A stretch of DNA of 64,000 bases from Flavobacteriales bacterium (GCA_002728175.1 PBVH01000012.1:106996-170995), one strand, 5' to 3'; shown: positions 1-9,452, counted from the stretch's first letter. The notes: a model not told the origin generated them from the sequence alone. A program made the numbers and translations.

Positions 1-1228
1 TTTCTCCCCTTACTTCATCTGCATAGTTTTTATTAATTGGTACGTGTATGTTTAGTCCATCATTTTCGCTTCCTCCAATATAAGTTGATGATAAAAGACT
101 ACCACCACTTGCACTAAGTTTAGACACAAAAATATCTGAACCATTATTAAAAGTAACACCCAAACCTCCAACACCATAGTATGTGCCCCCGTTAAAAATA
201 GTTTGATAAGCTCCGTTTGTTGTTGGAAAGTTTAATGAGCTGGTGGTACCAAAAATAAAAAGTTCATTTGAGGTGTTAACAACCATACTGTGAGGCAATT
301 CATCTGCGTCACCACCTAGGTATGTTGAATATATCATTTGGGTTCCTGTTGTATCATACTTTGTAATACCTATATCAACTGTGCCTGATGAAAAGCTAAT
401 TTGAAACGCTCCAGTTGTTGTTGGGTAGCCCGTCCCAAAAACAGTACTACCACTATACAAAAAACCAAAATCATCATACGTGGCAGTGTATCCGAAGTTA
501 TTGGCAAATGAGCCTGAAAACGTCGAAAATTCAAGTGTCGGATCAATTATTAGTTTTTTTGATTTATCATATCCATTTGGAAAAACAAATGAAATAGTAT
601 TGTTTTTTAATCTGTAGTGACATTTCACCTCAACTAACTTACCATCTATTATTTGATATGAAAAAGGTTTATGTTCTATCGTTGTACTAAAAGACGTATT
701 ACATATTAAATCACCTTCTAGTATATTAATGCTTTCTAGCCCATCATATTCTATTTTTATATCTTTTACTCTAGCATTAGGTTGTAAATGTAACTCATAC
801 TTTAGTTTATCTTCTACAGAAAACATGAGCAAATCGATGCCGTCATATATTTCTTTTTGAGTATACCGTTTGTATGTCCTAACGTGATTTACCCAGCCAT
901 CTTTATTTCCAATGAAATAATTTTTGTAATATGTACTTGCGCTGTCGAGAACAAAGCGAGTATTTTTATTAGAATTAACGAAATATACTTTATATGAATG
1001 AGCATCAATATAGTCTCTTGTAATAGTGGAGTTGTGAGTTTCTTTAATTTGATGTTGATTGTAAAATACATATGAAAACTTCCCTTCTTCAATATAGAGG
1101 TCTCCTGAAGGTAAATGTGCTTTACAGAAAACATTTACTGGCAATTGGCCTTTATTTTCAATAAACGTATTCTGAGAATATGTTGTTTTTACTAAAAATA
1201 AAAATAAAAAAACAGGGCTAAATTTCAT
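1..1228 (-). CDS. Secreted SBBP-repeat (beta-propeller-like) protein, 5' part only
   Basis: The frame opens at an ATG (1226-1228) and stays open for 409 codons to the window edge, so the C-terminus is missing. It begins with a signal peptide (KFSPVFLFLFLV...TYSQ) followed by FIENKGQLPVNV, the hallmark opening of the large Bacteroidota surface proteins that carry an N-terminal DUF7948-type domain, SBBP beta-propeller repeats and usually a C-terminal T9SS or gliding-motility sorting domain. Repeat-like segments are visible near the cut end (DPTLEFSTFSGS, YSTYLGGD, SSTYIGGSEND), each a strand of the form STY-GG. I infer an exported surface or secreted protein sent through the type IX secretion system; its binding target is unknown. 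The family call is firm; the sorting domain lies outside the window and is assumed. Confidence 0.8.
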   Translation of the reverse strand, partial: MKFSPVFLFLFLVKTTYSQNTFIENKGQLPVNVFCKAHLPSGDLYIEEGKFSYVFYNQHQIKETHNSTITRDYIDAHSYKVYFVNSNKNTRFVLDSASTYYKNYFIGNKDGWVNHVRTYKRYTQKEIYDGIDLLMFSVEDKLKYELHLQPNARVKDIKIEYDGLESINILEGDLICNTSFSTTIEHKPFSYQIIDGKLVEVKCHYRLKNNTISFVFPNGYDKSKKLIIDPTLEFSTFSGSFANNFGYTATYDDFGFLYSGSTVFGTGYPTTTGAFQISFSSGTVDIGITKYDTTGTQMIYSTYLGGDADELPHSMVVNTSNELFIFGTTSSLNFPTTNGAYQTIFNGGTYYGVGGLGVTFNNGSDIFVSKLSASGGSLLSSTYIGGSENDGLNIHVPINKNYADEVRGE

Positions 1229-1245
1229 TGCAAAATAAACTTTTA

Positions 1246-2442
1246 TTAGTTTGATAAGAATCTAGACAAACTATCCTTAACAATCATAAAATCTTCAAAA
1301 TTTTCTTTTTTAATTGGATCTCCTGGGGGCAGTGTTTGTTTATATGGGTCAACCTGCCTACCGTTTTTCCAAAATCTATAGCAAACATGTGGACCGGTAG
1401 CTAATCCTGTACTGCCAACATATCCAATAATTTGTCCTTGTTTCACCTTTACATTTCTTTTAATTCCGCTTTTTATTTTAGACATATGCAAATACTGAGT
1501 TGTATACGTATTGTTGTGCTTGATCTTCACATAATTACCATTGTTTCTTGTATAAGATGCCTTGGTGACTACACCATCTGCCGTAGTCCAAATCGGAGTG
1601 CCTGTAGCTGCAGCATAATCTGTACCAAAATGTCCTTTCCATCTTCCAGTGACAGGGTGTTTTCTATTTTTGCTATACCTTGAAGAGATTCTTTTATAAT
1701 CAACAGGGGCCATTAAAAACGCTTTACGTAGAGTTTCTCCTTTCTCATTAAAATAATCACCTCTATTATTTTTTTCTTTATAATAATACGCAAAATAACT
1801 TTTATTGTTATGAATAAATTCAGCGGCAATTATTTTACCTATACCTATGTATTTATTATCAATATATCTGTCTTCATAGTAAACTTTAAATGCATCTCCT
1901 TTTTGTATTTTAAAAAAATCTATAGTCCAAGCATAAATTGTAGATAGTTCATGTGTTAGTCTCGGGCTGAGACCTTTTTCTTCCATAGCAATCCATAAAG
2001 AGTTATTAATATCTCCTTTAGCTTTTTTTAATCTTACTTCTATATCTTTTTTTCCTAAAAATACAGACATGTCTTTTGTCAAGTCAAAAACAACATAGTT
2101 AACGGGATCTATTTCGTATATAAAAAACTTCGCCTTATCGATTGAGTCTCTTGAGCATATTACTGTATAGTTTTGTCCCGCATTTATTCTTCTGACATCA
2201 AAAATATTTTTAGAGGCTTTTACAATTTTATTAATTTGTGGATGATCAATATGATTAAAATATAGTATTTCTCCTAATGTTTGATTTGGCTTTACAATAT
2301 CCTTAATTACCTTAAAAGAATCAACCAAAATACCATACTCATATTTTGGCACATGAACATGTTTGTTTTCTTTTTCATCTTGTTTAAGAAACAAAATAGA
2401 AAACAAGAAACAAACTAGTGCCAAAAAAAATATTTTTTTCAT
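1246..2442 (-). CDS. M23 family metallopeptidase with an H-x-C zinc motif
   Basis: A 398-residue exported protein with an N-terminal hydrophobic signal or anchor (IFFLALVCFLFSILFL). The LytM/M23 domain occupies roughly residues 255-370. The first zinc pair is intact (GHFGTDYAA, H-x3-D), and the YLHM segment is present, but the usual C-terminal H-x-H is GPHVCY: His352 is kept and the second, zinc-binding His is Cys354. Members normally cut peptide cross-links of peptidoglycan. Cys can bind zinc, so activity is possible but not shown; I recall similar PHVCYRFW motifs in other Bacteroidota but could not check. It follows the SBBP gene and is 4 bases downstream of the DUF3108 gene, in the same direction, so the two are probably co-transcribed. 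Confidence 0.85.
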   Translation of the reverse strand: MKKIFFLALVCFLFSILFLKQDEKENKHVHVPKYEYGILVDSFKVIKDIVKPNQTLGEILYFNHIDHPQINKIVKASKNIFDVRRINAGQNYTVICSRDSIDKAKFFIYEIDPVNYVVFDLTKDMSVFLGKKDIEVRLKKAKGDINNSLWIAMEEKGLSPRLTHELSTIYAWTIDFFKIQKGDAFKVYYEDRYIDNKYIGIGKIIAAEFIHNNKSYFAYYYKEKNNRGDYFNEKGETLRKAFLMAPVDYKRISSRYSKNRKHPVTGRWKGHFGTDYAAATGTPIWTTADGVVTKASYTRNNGNYVKIKHNNTYTTQYLHMSKIKSGIKRNVKVKQGQIIGYVGSTGLATGPHVCYRFWKNGRQVDPYKQTLPPGDPIKKENFEDFMIVKDSLSRFLSN

Positions 2443-2446
2443 CTGT

Positions 2447-3193
2447 TTATATTTTAATTATCGGATACAAGTTGTTTTTATATTCTGTTAGTTCAGCTTT
2501 TATTTTCCCTGCCCAAATTTTTGTTTCTACCTTGTATAACATTTTGTTTTCATCATCTGAAATCCATATTTTCATATCTTCACCATCTTCAAAAACCCTA
2601 CCCTCTTGCATTTTTGGTTGAAAAACCATGCATTTAATATCTCCCAAACTTGTTTCTAGAACTTCATCATACAAATATTTAACTTCTAAAAAATAATTTT
2701 CATCATCCATAAAAATGGGTATAGTAAATATACTGTCTGACAAAACACTTTCTTTGTTAAACGTTCTAGCATAGAAAAAAGCTGATAGCATATCTTGGCT
2801 ATCATTTGGTATTTTAAACTGGTTATTTTGTGTTTGAACAAGATTCTTTTCGTGATTAAATTCGTATTGTTGTTTTATTACATACCCACCTTCGTACACA
2901 TCTCTTAAAAATTTAACCGGCAAAAAGGTGTTAGTGTCAATATACGTCTCATAAACATCTCTAACTTTAAAAAAAACATCGAAAAATTTTGATGTTTTAC
3001 CTATACCTGTCATATGGTACGTTGGAATTTTATTTAATAAAACTAGTTTAGATATGCTTAACTCTCCATGCCCAACAGCTAATGGTCCAAATGAAATGGT
3101 ATACTTTGCAAATTCTCCAACTTTATATGGTTTTTTTTGGCAAAAAGAAATATTGGATATTATCAAAAAAAATATTATACAGCATTGCTTCAT
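2447..3193 (-). CDS. DUF3108 domain-containing exported protein
   Basis: A 248-residue protein with a signal peptide ending near NISFCQKK. The mature part starts with the DUF3108 pattern YKVGEFAKYTISFGPLAVGHGEL and continues with the family's alternating beta strands (FDVFFKVRDVYETYID, FLPVKFLRDVYEGGY, KIWISDDENKMLYKVETKI). Family members are periplasmic or outer-membrane-associated beta-rich proteins without an assigned reaction. It sits 4 bases after gatA and 4 bases before the M23 gene; the tight spacing suggests an operon, and pairing with M23 peptidases hints at a cell-wall or envelope role, which is inference only. Confidence 0.8.
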   Translation of the reverse strand: MKQCCIIFFLIISNISFCQKKPYKVGEFAKYTISFGPLAVGHGELSISKLVLLNKIPTYHMTGIGKTSKFFDVFFKVRDVYETYIDTNTFLPVKFLRDVYEGGYVIKQQYEFNHEKNLVQTQNNQFKIPNDSQDMLSAFFYARTFNKESVLSDSIFTIPIFMDDENYFLEVKYLYDEVLETSLGDIKCMVFQPKMQEGRVFEDGEDMKIWISDDENKMLYKVETKIWAGKIKAELTEYKNNLYPIIKI

Positions 3194-3197
3194 ACAA

Positions 3198-4619
3198 CTA
3201 TTGATTGCTCAATTTTTTAGAAAAATACAATAAATTATACTCGTTAAAATGATTTGACATTATATGAATTCCAACTGGTAGGTTCTTGCTATCTAAGCCA
3301 ATAGGAATAGAAACTGCTGGATTTCCAGATAAATTAGCTTGAACTGTAAAGACATCTTCCAAATACATTTTTATTGGATCATTATACTTAACCCCCACAT
3401 CAAAAGCTGTATGGGGACTTGTTGGTGATATTAAAAAATCAAAATCGTTAAATATTTGTATTGTTTTGTCGTATATAAGTCTTCTAATTTTTTGTGCTTT
3501 TGTAAAATACTCATCATTGTATCCAGCACTTAAAACAAACGTTCCTAGCATAATTCTTCTTTTAACCTCTTCACCAAAACCTTCAGTTCTAGTTCTAAAA
3601 TACATGTCTTGTAAATCAGAGCTCGCTTCAGACCTATAACCATATCTAACCCCATCATATCTTGATAAGTTTGATGAGGCTTCTGCTGTTGTTAAAACAT
3701 AATACGTTGGAACCAAATAATCAAGATAGGGAAATGAAATGGGTGAAATAACATGACCCTTTTTCTCTAAACTTTTGATTTTTTTTAAGAACATCTCTTT
3801 AACTTCTTTGTTTAATAGTTTATGAGATAGTGTTTCTTCTATATAAGCAATTTTTTTTGGTGTATTTTTATAATTGTATTCATTGTAGCTTCCAATTGGG
3901 CTGTTTGAAACTGTAGAATCAAAATCATCTTTTCCTGAAATAACCTCTAAAACTAACCCCGCATCATCAATATTATTTGTTAGAGGGCCTATTTGATCAA
4001 ATGATGATGCATATGCTATAAGACCGTGTCTGGAAACTCTTGAATAAGTCGGTTTCAACCCCACGACTCCACAAAATGAAGCGGGCTGACGAATAGAACC
4101 ACCTGTATCACTTCCTAGAGCAACTAGACATAGGCCGGCAGCAACTGCAACTGCAGATCCACCCGAAGAACCTCCTGCAACCTTACGTTTATTATGAGGA
4201 TTGAGCACGGGGCCATAAATAGAGTTTTCATTAGCAGAACCCATTGCAAACTCATCACAATTTAGACGTCCTATTATTATTGCGTCTTCCTTTAAAAGTT
4301 TTTCAATTACTGTAGCGCTATATATTGACTCAAAACCTTCTAAAATTTTAGATGAGGCTGATATCTTATGACCTTTATAGCAAATATTGTCTTTTATCGC
4401 AACAACCATTCCAGCAAGCTTGCCCTGTGTTCCCTTCTTTATTTTTTCATCTACTTTTTTTGAAGTTTCAAGAGCTGTTTTCTCAAAAACTTCTATAAAA
4501 GCATTTAGGTTTTTCTGTTTTTTTATTTTTTTTAGATATAAGGTAGTTTGCTGAACACAAGATGTCTTATTACTTTTTAGAGCTACATATAAATCTTTAT
4601 ATGAACAATAATTTTTCAC
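3198..4619 (-). CDS. gatA: Asp-tRNA(Asn)/Glu-tRNA(Gln) amidotransferase subunit A
   Basis: GatA releases ammonia from glutamine (or asparagine) for transamidation of misacylated Glu-tRNA(Gln)/Asp-tRNA(Asn) by the GatCAB complex in the cytoplasm. The 473-residue protein has the amidase-signature domain with the complete Ser-cisSer-Lys triad: Lys76 (VAIKDN), Ser151 (GGSSGGS) and Ser175 (GSDTGGS). The spacings 75 and 24 equal those of characterised GatA (Lys79, Ser154, Ser178 in S. aureus). The start is GTG at 4619; no better start precedes the conserved region. gatB and gatC are not in the window, so the complex is encoded in pieces. It lies 6 bases after tatA. Confidence 0.95.
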   Translation of the reverse strand: MKNYCSYKDLYVALKSNKTSCVQQTTLYLKKIKKQKNLNAFIEVFEKTALETSKKVDEKIKKGTQGKLAGMVVAIKDNICYKGHKISASSKILEGFESIYSATVIEKLLKEDAIIIGRLNCDEFAMGSANENSIYGPVLNPHNKRKVAGGSSGGSAVAVAAGLCLVALGSDTGGSIRQPASFCGVVGLKPTYSRVSRHGLIAYASSFDQIGPLTNNIDDAGLVLEVISGKDDFDSTVSNSPIGSYNEYNYKNTPKKIAYIEETLSHKLLNKEVKEMFLKKIKSLEKKGHVISPISFPYLDYLVPTYYVLTTAEASSNLSRYDGVRYGYRSEASSDLQDMYFRTRTEGFGEEVKRRIMLGTFVLSAGYNDEYFTKAQKIRRLIYDKTIQIFNDFDFLISPTSPHTAFDVGVKYNDPIKMYLEDVFTVQANLSGNPAVSIPIGLDSKNLPVGIHIMSNHFNEYNLLYFSKKLSNQ

Positions 4620-4625
4620 CTAAAT

Positions 4626-4799
4626 TTATTCTTTAGTATCTTTTTCTATTTCGTTTTTTCCCTTTTTAAATTCACTTATACCTTTTCCTAAGCCGCGCAT
4701 AAGTTCTGGGATTTTTTTTCCTCCAAATAAAAGTAGTAGTGCAATTACAATTAATATTATTTCTGGCCCACCAAAAGTAAATAGTATTGTTGATTTCAT
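4626..4799 (-). CDS. tatA: Sec-independent translocase protein TatA/E
   Basis: A 57-residue ORF read directly from the sequence. It has the complete TatA plan: a short periplasmic N-terminus with GGPE, one transmembrane helix ([20 protein letters not shown]), the FGGKKIPEL hinge, an amphipathic helix ([14 protein letters not shown]) and a short charged tail. TatA forms the variable-size pore of the twin-arginine pathway for folded proteins, with TatC, which is not in this window. It lies between the EnvC-like gene and gatA. Confidence is high because hinge and amphipathic helix match the family residue by residue. Confidence 0.93.
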   Translation of the reverse strand: MKSTILFTFGGPEIILIVIALLLLFGGKKIPELMRGLGKGISEFKKGKNEIEKDTKE

Positions 4800-4817
4800 A
4801 TGATATTTGTTTTATTT

Positions 4818-4838
4818 AACAAATTTAACTAATTTGTT
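4818..4838 (-). promoter_or_regulatory. Inverted repeat containing a candidate -7 element upstream of tatA
   Basis: AACAAATT and AATTTGTT form a perfect 8-base inverted repeat around a 5-base loop, directly after the stop codon of the EnvC-like gene. On the minus strand the same bases contain TAAATTTG (4827 to 4820), an exact match to the Bacteroidota -7 consensus TAnnTTTG, 20 bases before the tatA ATG. It may be a promoter, a weak stem-loop or an operator; AT-richness makes chance occurrence plausible. No -33 TTTG is visible. Confidence 0.35.
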
Positions 4839-6086
4839 TTAATAGGCGTTATATAACCATTTTGAAGGGTCCATTTTTTCATAGTTTTTCCATATTTCAA
4901 AATGCAATTCTGTTTTATCCTCTGGATATTTTGTGTCTACAATTCCTATCTTTTCTTTAGCTAAAATCTTATCATTTACTTTTACTAGAACATCTTTAAC
5001 TCCAGAATAAACAGTAAAATATTCTCCATGATTAATTAATATTGCTTTGCCCACACCTTTTATAAAAAATATTCTGCTAATTACTCCATCAAAAACAGCT
5101 CTAATTATAGCTTCTTTGTCGGTTGCTATATCAATTCCATTATTAAATGTTTCAACACCTGAAAACACTTCATGTTTTTGTTTTCCAAAATAGTTGACAA
5201 TTATTCCTGTGGAAAGTGGCCAGGGTAGGTTTCCTTTATTTGCAACAAATTCACTTGATAATAGTTTTGCTTCGGGAGTTAAGGCGTATTCCATATCTTT
5301 TCCCTCTTGTCTTAGTTTTTTTATCTCCTCTTCTATAACTTGTCGAATTTCTTCATCCAGGAGATCCCGAAATTTTTCTTTTTCTTTAAGTTCTTTTTTA
5401 ATCTTTTTTTCGGATTTAATTAATTTTTTTGAAATCTCTTGTTTTTCCGTTTGTATTTTATTTAACAAATTTAACTCATCTTTTTTAGCTGTTATAACTT
5501 TATTTTTATCTACAGAAGCATTTAAAAGTAGTGCTTCCTCTTTTAATAAGCTTTCTCCCTTTAATTTTAAAACTTCTTTGGCTTGTTGAATTTTAAATGT
5601 TTGATTTTGTCTAAATTTTGTGTATTGCTTTAAATAAGCTAATCTTTTATAAGCCTGGTTAAAACTTTTTGCCGAAACAATAAAAACTAAGTCATTTCTT
5701 CCCGTTTTTTTTACATACAAATTGTAAATCATTTTTGCATACTCAGCCTTTAGTTTTTCCAGTCGCTTCTCCTCATTTTCAATATCAGTTTTTGTTTTGA
5801 ATATTTTTTCGTTGATTTTTGTGATTTGCCTATCAATTGATTTAAATTCATTATCTAGAGTTACTAATAAATTGTTTTGGTTTCTTATTTGCTTTTGTAA
5901 TACTTTTAAGTAATTAACAGATTGTTTTTTATCTTTTTTTACCTTTTCAAGTAATTGATTTGTATAAGAAATTTCTTTTTCTATAGCTTGTTTTTTTTTC
6001 TTTAATTCTTCTGTTGATTGAGAATAAATATATGTGTGAAAAAAACAAATCACAAAAAGAGATAGATAAAGTCTACAGTTTTTCAT
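4839..6086 (-). CDS. EnvC-like murein hydrolase activator, degenerate M23 domain
   Basis: A 415-residue periplasmic protein. A signal peptide ends near YIYSQ; residues of about 25-250 are long charged coiled coils (STEELKKKKQAIEKE, NNLLVTLDNEFKSIDRQI, KEKEKFRDLLDEEIRQVIEEE); the C-terminal 125 residues form a LytM-type domain. The zinc site is broken: H-x3-D reads N-x3-D (FNNGIDIA) and H-x-H reads E-L-H (TELHFEIW). This is the architecture of EnvC, which activates amidases for septal splitting instead of cutting peptidoglycan itself. Its start overlaps the DUF4292 stop by 14 bases, so the genes are translationally linked. The amidase partner is not in the window. Confidence 0.85.
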   Translation of the reverse strand: MKNCRLYLSLFVICFFHTYIYSQSTEELKKKKQAIEKEISYTNQLLEKVKKDKKQSVNYLKVLQKQIRNQNNLLVTLDNEFKSIDRQITKINEKIFKTKTDIENEEKRLEKLKAEYAKMIYNLYVKKTGRNDLVFIVSAKSFNQAYKRLAYLKQYTKFRQNQTFKIQQAKEVLKLKGESLLKEEALLLNASVDKNKVITAKKDELNLLNKIQTEKQEISKKLIKSEKKIKKELKEKEKFRDLLDEEIRQVIEEEIKKLRQEGKDMEYALTPEAKLLSSEFVANKGNLPWPLSTGIIVNYFGKQKHEVFSGVETFNNGIDIATDKEAIIRAVFDGVISRIFFIKGVGKAILINHGEYFTVYSGVKDVLVKVNDKILAKEKIGIVDTKYPEDKTELHFEIWKNYEKMDPSKWLYNAY

Positions 6087-6744
6087 AACCCTTTGGAATT
6101 TTGAATTTTTTGATTTTTAATTTATCTAAAAAACTAACTTGGGTATAGTCAAGATTAATCTCCTTATTTTCAGCGCTAATAACTAAACTAAATGGTATTT
6201 TAATATTTTCTACATATTTATAATTACTATAGCTAATTTTAGCTTGCTGTTGTCCTAAAATCTCTTTGAAAATGGTATTTTCCTTTTCTATTTGGTTTTC
6301 TTTCATCTCTTCTTTTTGCTCTAGAACAAGATCATCTGCTAGAAACAAGGTGTTTATCATGTCTTTAACACTATACTTTAATGTGCCAATTATATTTAGT
6401 GAGTTCAGTGCTGTTATTTGATATTTTTTGTTGACTCTATCAATAAAATAGAGTGTGTCATTTGCTATCTGTCCTCTAACAACTTCTATTCCTAAAGGTG
6501 CTAGCGCAGAAAACATTATAATACTATCTTTATTTGTTTTTATACTAACATTTAAGCCTTGTTGTTGGCCTGTATTATTAAATTTAATTTTTCCTTTTGC
6601 AAATATCTTTTTGGATGAAAGGTCAATGTAAGACGGTTGATTGTAATCTGAAAATTTATTTTTAGTATTATTTTTAAAACGAACAACTTGACAAGAGTTT
6701 AAAATTAATATTAAGACGCCAAAAATAAATAGCTTACTATTCAT
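6073..6744 (-). CDS. DUF4292 family outer-membrane lipoprotein
   Basis: I place the start at the ATG at 6744, not the upstream ATG at 6780, because the downstream one gives a clean lipoprotein signal (KLFIFGVLILILNSC, Cys18) and an 8-base overlap with the TPR gene; the longer form adds only a charged leader of 12 residues. The 223-residue product has the DUF4292 pattern of beta strands (GKIKFNNTGQQQGLNVSIKTNKDSIIMFSALAPLGIE split over several strands). DUF4292 proteins are thought to have a LolA/LolB-like lipid-binding fold; that would suit a role in outer-membrane lipoprotein traffic, but this is inference. Flanked by the TPR and EnvC-like genes. Confidence 0.8.
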   Translation of the reverse strand: MNSKLFIFGVLILILNSCQVVRFKNNTKNKFSDYNQPSYIDLSSKKIFAKGKIKFNNTGQQQGLNVSIKTNKDSIIMFSALAPLGIEVVRGQIANDTLYFIDRVNKKYQITALNSLNIIGTLKYSVKDMINTLFLADDLVLEQKEEMKENQIEKENTIFKEILGQQQAKISYSNYKYVENIKIPFSLVISAENKEINLDYTQVSFLDKLKIKKFKIPKGYEKL

Positions 6745-8434
6745 ATAGTTTTTTGTCTTTAATCTTTTGTTGTAAAACATCAGAATCTGGCTCTAAAATT
6801 AATGCTTTTTTCCATTGATTAACAGCGTTTTTTATATCACCTAATTCATACAAAATATCTCCATAATGTTCTATTATTACTGCGCTTTTATATCCATCAT
6901 TTTCTATTGCCTTATTTATCCACTCTTTAGCTTCAAAATAATTTTGTTGTTGATATAAAATCCAGGCATAAGTATCTTGATATGTGCCGTTATTGGGCTC
7001 TAAAATATTAGCTTGATAAGACATTTTTTTTGCTTTTTCTAATTTTTCTCTTCTTAAGGACAAATAATACGCATAATTATTTAAGATTATGACATTATTA
7101 GAATCTAGTTTTAGTGCTTTTTCAAAATAATTGTCTGATTTACTATACTCTTTTATGTCGTGATATACATCTCCTAATGAAGAGTAATACTCTATCAACA
7201 ATAAGTCATTATCAACAACAAAATCTAAGCCCGTTGTAAAAGACTCTATTGCTTGGTCATATTTTTCGAACCACTTGTTGGATAATCCATTAAAATAATA
7301 AAAAAGTGGGTTCATAGGAAAAAACGTTAGTGCTTCTCTGCTAGTTGATTGAAGTTCTAAAAAATTTCTTTGATCAGCTTGTATGAAAAGAACTTGGCTC
7401 CAGATTTCCTGCTTAGAATTATTTCTCTCTAATGCTAAAAAATATTGTTCTTTTGCTTTTTGATATTGTTTGTCAGCGTACAACAAATCTGCAAACATAG
7501 CAAACGACATATAATCATCTTGATGAACATCTACTAATATTTCTGCAAGCTGAAATGCTTGACTTTTCATTTCTACACTAATTTCTAATAAAGAAAAATA
7601 CGACGCTAAAACACTTGCTTTTGTTTCAATATTTAAATCTTTACTTTTAAATGCCAATATCAACTCGTTAAAAGATTTTTCATTGTCACCTGAATCTCTA
7701 TAGTAATCAGCTAATGTTATGTGAAGTGTGCCGTTTTGAGGGTTTAGCAATGATATCTTTTGTAAGGTCTCAAACCCTTTTTCTTTTTGGTCTGATAGAA
7801 AATATGTTTCTGCCAACATTTGCAGTAAATCTATGTCATCCTCTACTTTTTCCAGATATTTTTTCAAAATATTTATGGCATTTTTTTTATCAAGCAACTG
7901 CATATAAATCTTATATATTTGTATTGTAACAACCTTGTCTGATCCATTAATGTTTTGACACAAATTATATGTTTTGATTGCCTCTTTAAGCTTGTTTTGA
8001 TATATCTGAGATTCTGCTAACAAAAAATAGTATTTTTTGTTTTTAGGTTCCATTTCAACTAGTCTTTCATATTGTTTAGTTGACTCTTGATATTTGTTGT
8101 TTTGAAATAGTATCTGTGCATATTCGTATAAATACCATTTATTTTTTGATGATAAACGATTTGCTTCTTTGATATTTTTTTCAGCTAAAACATTATCACC
8201 AGTTTTTTTATAAATTCGAGCTAACTCATAATATGGAGCCGATATTTTAGAATTAATTTCTATACATTTTTTAAAAGATTTTAAAGCCCCCTCGTAATCT
8301 TCTAAATTTTTTAAATTCATTGCTTTAAAAAATGATTTATCAAACAAAAACTTATTTTTCTCAGAAATATCAGAGCTTTGAGAATATGCGGTCAACCCAA
8401 ATAATAATAATAATATCGTTATTTTGTTAAGCAT
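6737..8434 (-). CDS. Tetratricopeptide repeat protein
   Basis: A 565-residue exported protein (signal LLLLFGLTAYSQS) built almost wholly of TPR units; typical repeats are visible from about residue 35 (LEDYEGALKSFKKCIEIN, DNVLAEKNIKEANRLSS, YQESTKQYERLVEMEP) and again near the C-terminus (EYSKSDNYFEKALKLDSN, NYFEAKEWINKAIEND). TPR arrays are protein-protein scaffolds; in Flavobacteria this gene commonly travels with the DUF4292 and EnvC-like genes, so an envelope assembly role is likely. No enzymatic motif is present. The stop is 2 bases into the spacer before the nucleotidyltransferase gene on the upstream side, again operon-like. Confidence 0.85.
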   Translation of the reverse strand: MLNKITILLLLFGLTAYSQSSDISEKNKFLFDKSFFKAMNLKNLEDYEGALKSFKKCIEINSKISAPYYELARIYKKTGDNVLAEKNIKEANRLSSKNKWYLYEYAQILFQNNKYQESTKQYERLVEMEPKNKKYYFLLAESQIYQNKLKEAIKTYNLCQNINGSDKVVTIQIYKIYMQLLDKKNAINILKKYLEKVEDDIDLLQMLAETYFLSDQKEKGFETLQKISLLNPQNGTLHITLADYYRDSGDNEKSFNELILAFKSKDLNIETKASVLASYFSLLEISVEMKSQAFQLAEILVDVHQDDYMSFAMFADLLYADKQYQKAKEQYFLALERNNSKQEIWSQVLFIQADQRNFLELQSTSREALTFFPMNPLFYYFNGLSNKWFEKYDQAIESFTTGLDFVVDNDLLLIEYYSSLGDVYHDIKEYSKSDNYFEKALKLDSNNVIILNNYAYYLSLRREKLEKAKKMSYQANILEPNNGTYQDTYAWILYQQQNYFEAKEWINKAIENDGYKSAVIIEHYGDILYELGDIKNAVNQWKKALILEPDSDVLQQKIKDKKLYE

Positions 8435-8436
8435 AA

Positions 8437-9438
8437 TTATTTGACTTCAGTATAATCACCAAGACTTACTGTTTGCTTGGTATTATTAGATTTGAAAAAA
8501 ACATTTCTACCAATCATCGAATTATAGAGTTGTGCTTCTGATATTGATGAGTCTCCTTGAAGAATTGTGTTTTTAATTTTAGAGTTTTCAATAACTGTAT
8601 TTGGGCCAACCGAAACATATGGCCCGATAACAGAGTTCTTAATATTTGCGGAATCTGAAATATAACATGGTTCTATTATTTTGGAGTTTTCTAATTTCGC
8701 TTTTTTAGAAATATAATTACCCTTATTAATTAGAACACGATGATTTGTATGTATTGTTGCTGCTTTATTTCCACAATCTAACCACTCTTGCACTCTTCCG
8801 GGTGAAAACATTTTCCCTTTTCGCTGCATATTTTCAAGAGCATTTGTAAGCTGATACTCTCCTTTTTCCTTGATGTTATTATCAATTAAATATTGTAATT
8901 CTTCTTGTAAATATTTGCCATCATTAAAATAATAAATCCCAATTATTGCTAAGTCTGAAACAAATTTCTCTGGTTTTTCAACAAATGCTGAGATATTGTT
9001 GTTAGTGTCCAGTTGAACCACGCCAAAAGATGATGGGTCGTCAATTTTACTCACCCATATAATGCCATCTTTTGACTTGTCAAGTTTAAATGTCGCCTTA
9101 AACAATGTGTCTGCAAATGCCACAACACAATTTCCTTTTAAAGAGTTTTTTGCACATAAAATTGCATGTGCAGTGCCAAGAGGTTTCTTCTGAAAATATA
9201 TTTTGGGTATAGCCCCGAGTTTTAATGCTATAGCACATAAACTTTCTTCTACCTCTTTACCAAAATCTCCAATTATAAATGCTATCTCTTCTACCTTTTC
9301 ATCACATACGCTTACTATCTCTTCAACAAGATGTTGAACGATCGGTTTTCCGGCAACACAAACTAATGGCTTTGGTGTTATTAATGTATGAGGTCTTAAT
9401 CTAGAACCTCTTCCTGCCATTGGTACAATTATTTTCAT
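8437..9438 (-). CDS. Sugar-phosphate nucleotidyltransferase with hexapeptide C-terminus
   Basis: The 333-residue protein starts with the NTP-transferase signature MKIIVPMAGRGSRLRPHT followed by PKPL, the nucleotide and sugar-phosphate binding loop, and carries the acidic metal site region (FADTLF). From about residue 240 it has left-handed beta-helix hexapeptide repeats (AKLENSKIIEP, ANIKNSVIGP, NTVIENSKIKN). Such enzymes make NDP-glucose or related activated sugars for polysaccharides; the exact sugar cannot be read from sequence. Lying two genes from the flippase, it probably feeds surface glycan synthesis. Confidence 0.85.
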   Translation of the reverse strand: MKIIVPMAGRGSRLRPHTLITPKPLVCVAGKPIVQHLVEEIVSVCDEKVEEIAFIIGDFGKEVEESLCAIALKLGAIPKIYFQKKPLGTAHAILCAKNSLKGNCVVAFADTLFKATFKLDKSKDGIIWVSKIDDPSSFGVVQLDTNNNISAFVEKPEKFVSDLAIIGIYYFNDGKYLQEELQYLIDNNIKEKGEYQLTNALENMQRKGKMFSPGRVQEWLDCGNKAATIHTNHRVLINKGNYISKKAKLENSKIIEPCYISDSANIKNSVIGPYVSVGPNTVIENSKIKNTILQGDSSISEAQLYNSMIGRNVFFKSNNTKQTVSLGDYTEVK

Positions 9439-9452
9439 ATTAAAAATTTTCT

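Noticed and set aside
889..1134. An 81-codon minus-strand ORF
   Set aside because: It lies in another frame inside the SBBP-repeat gene, whose frame has a signal peptide and family motifs.
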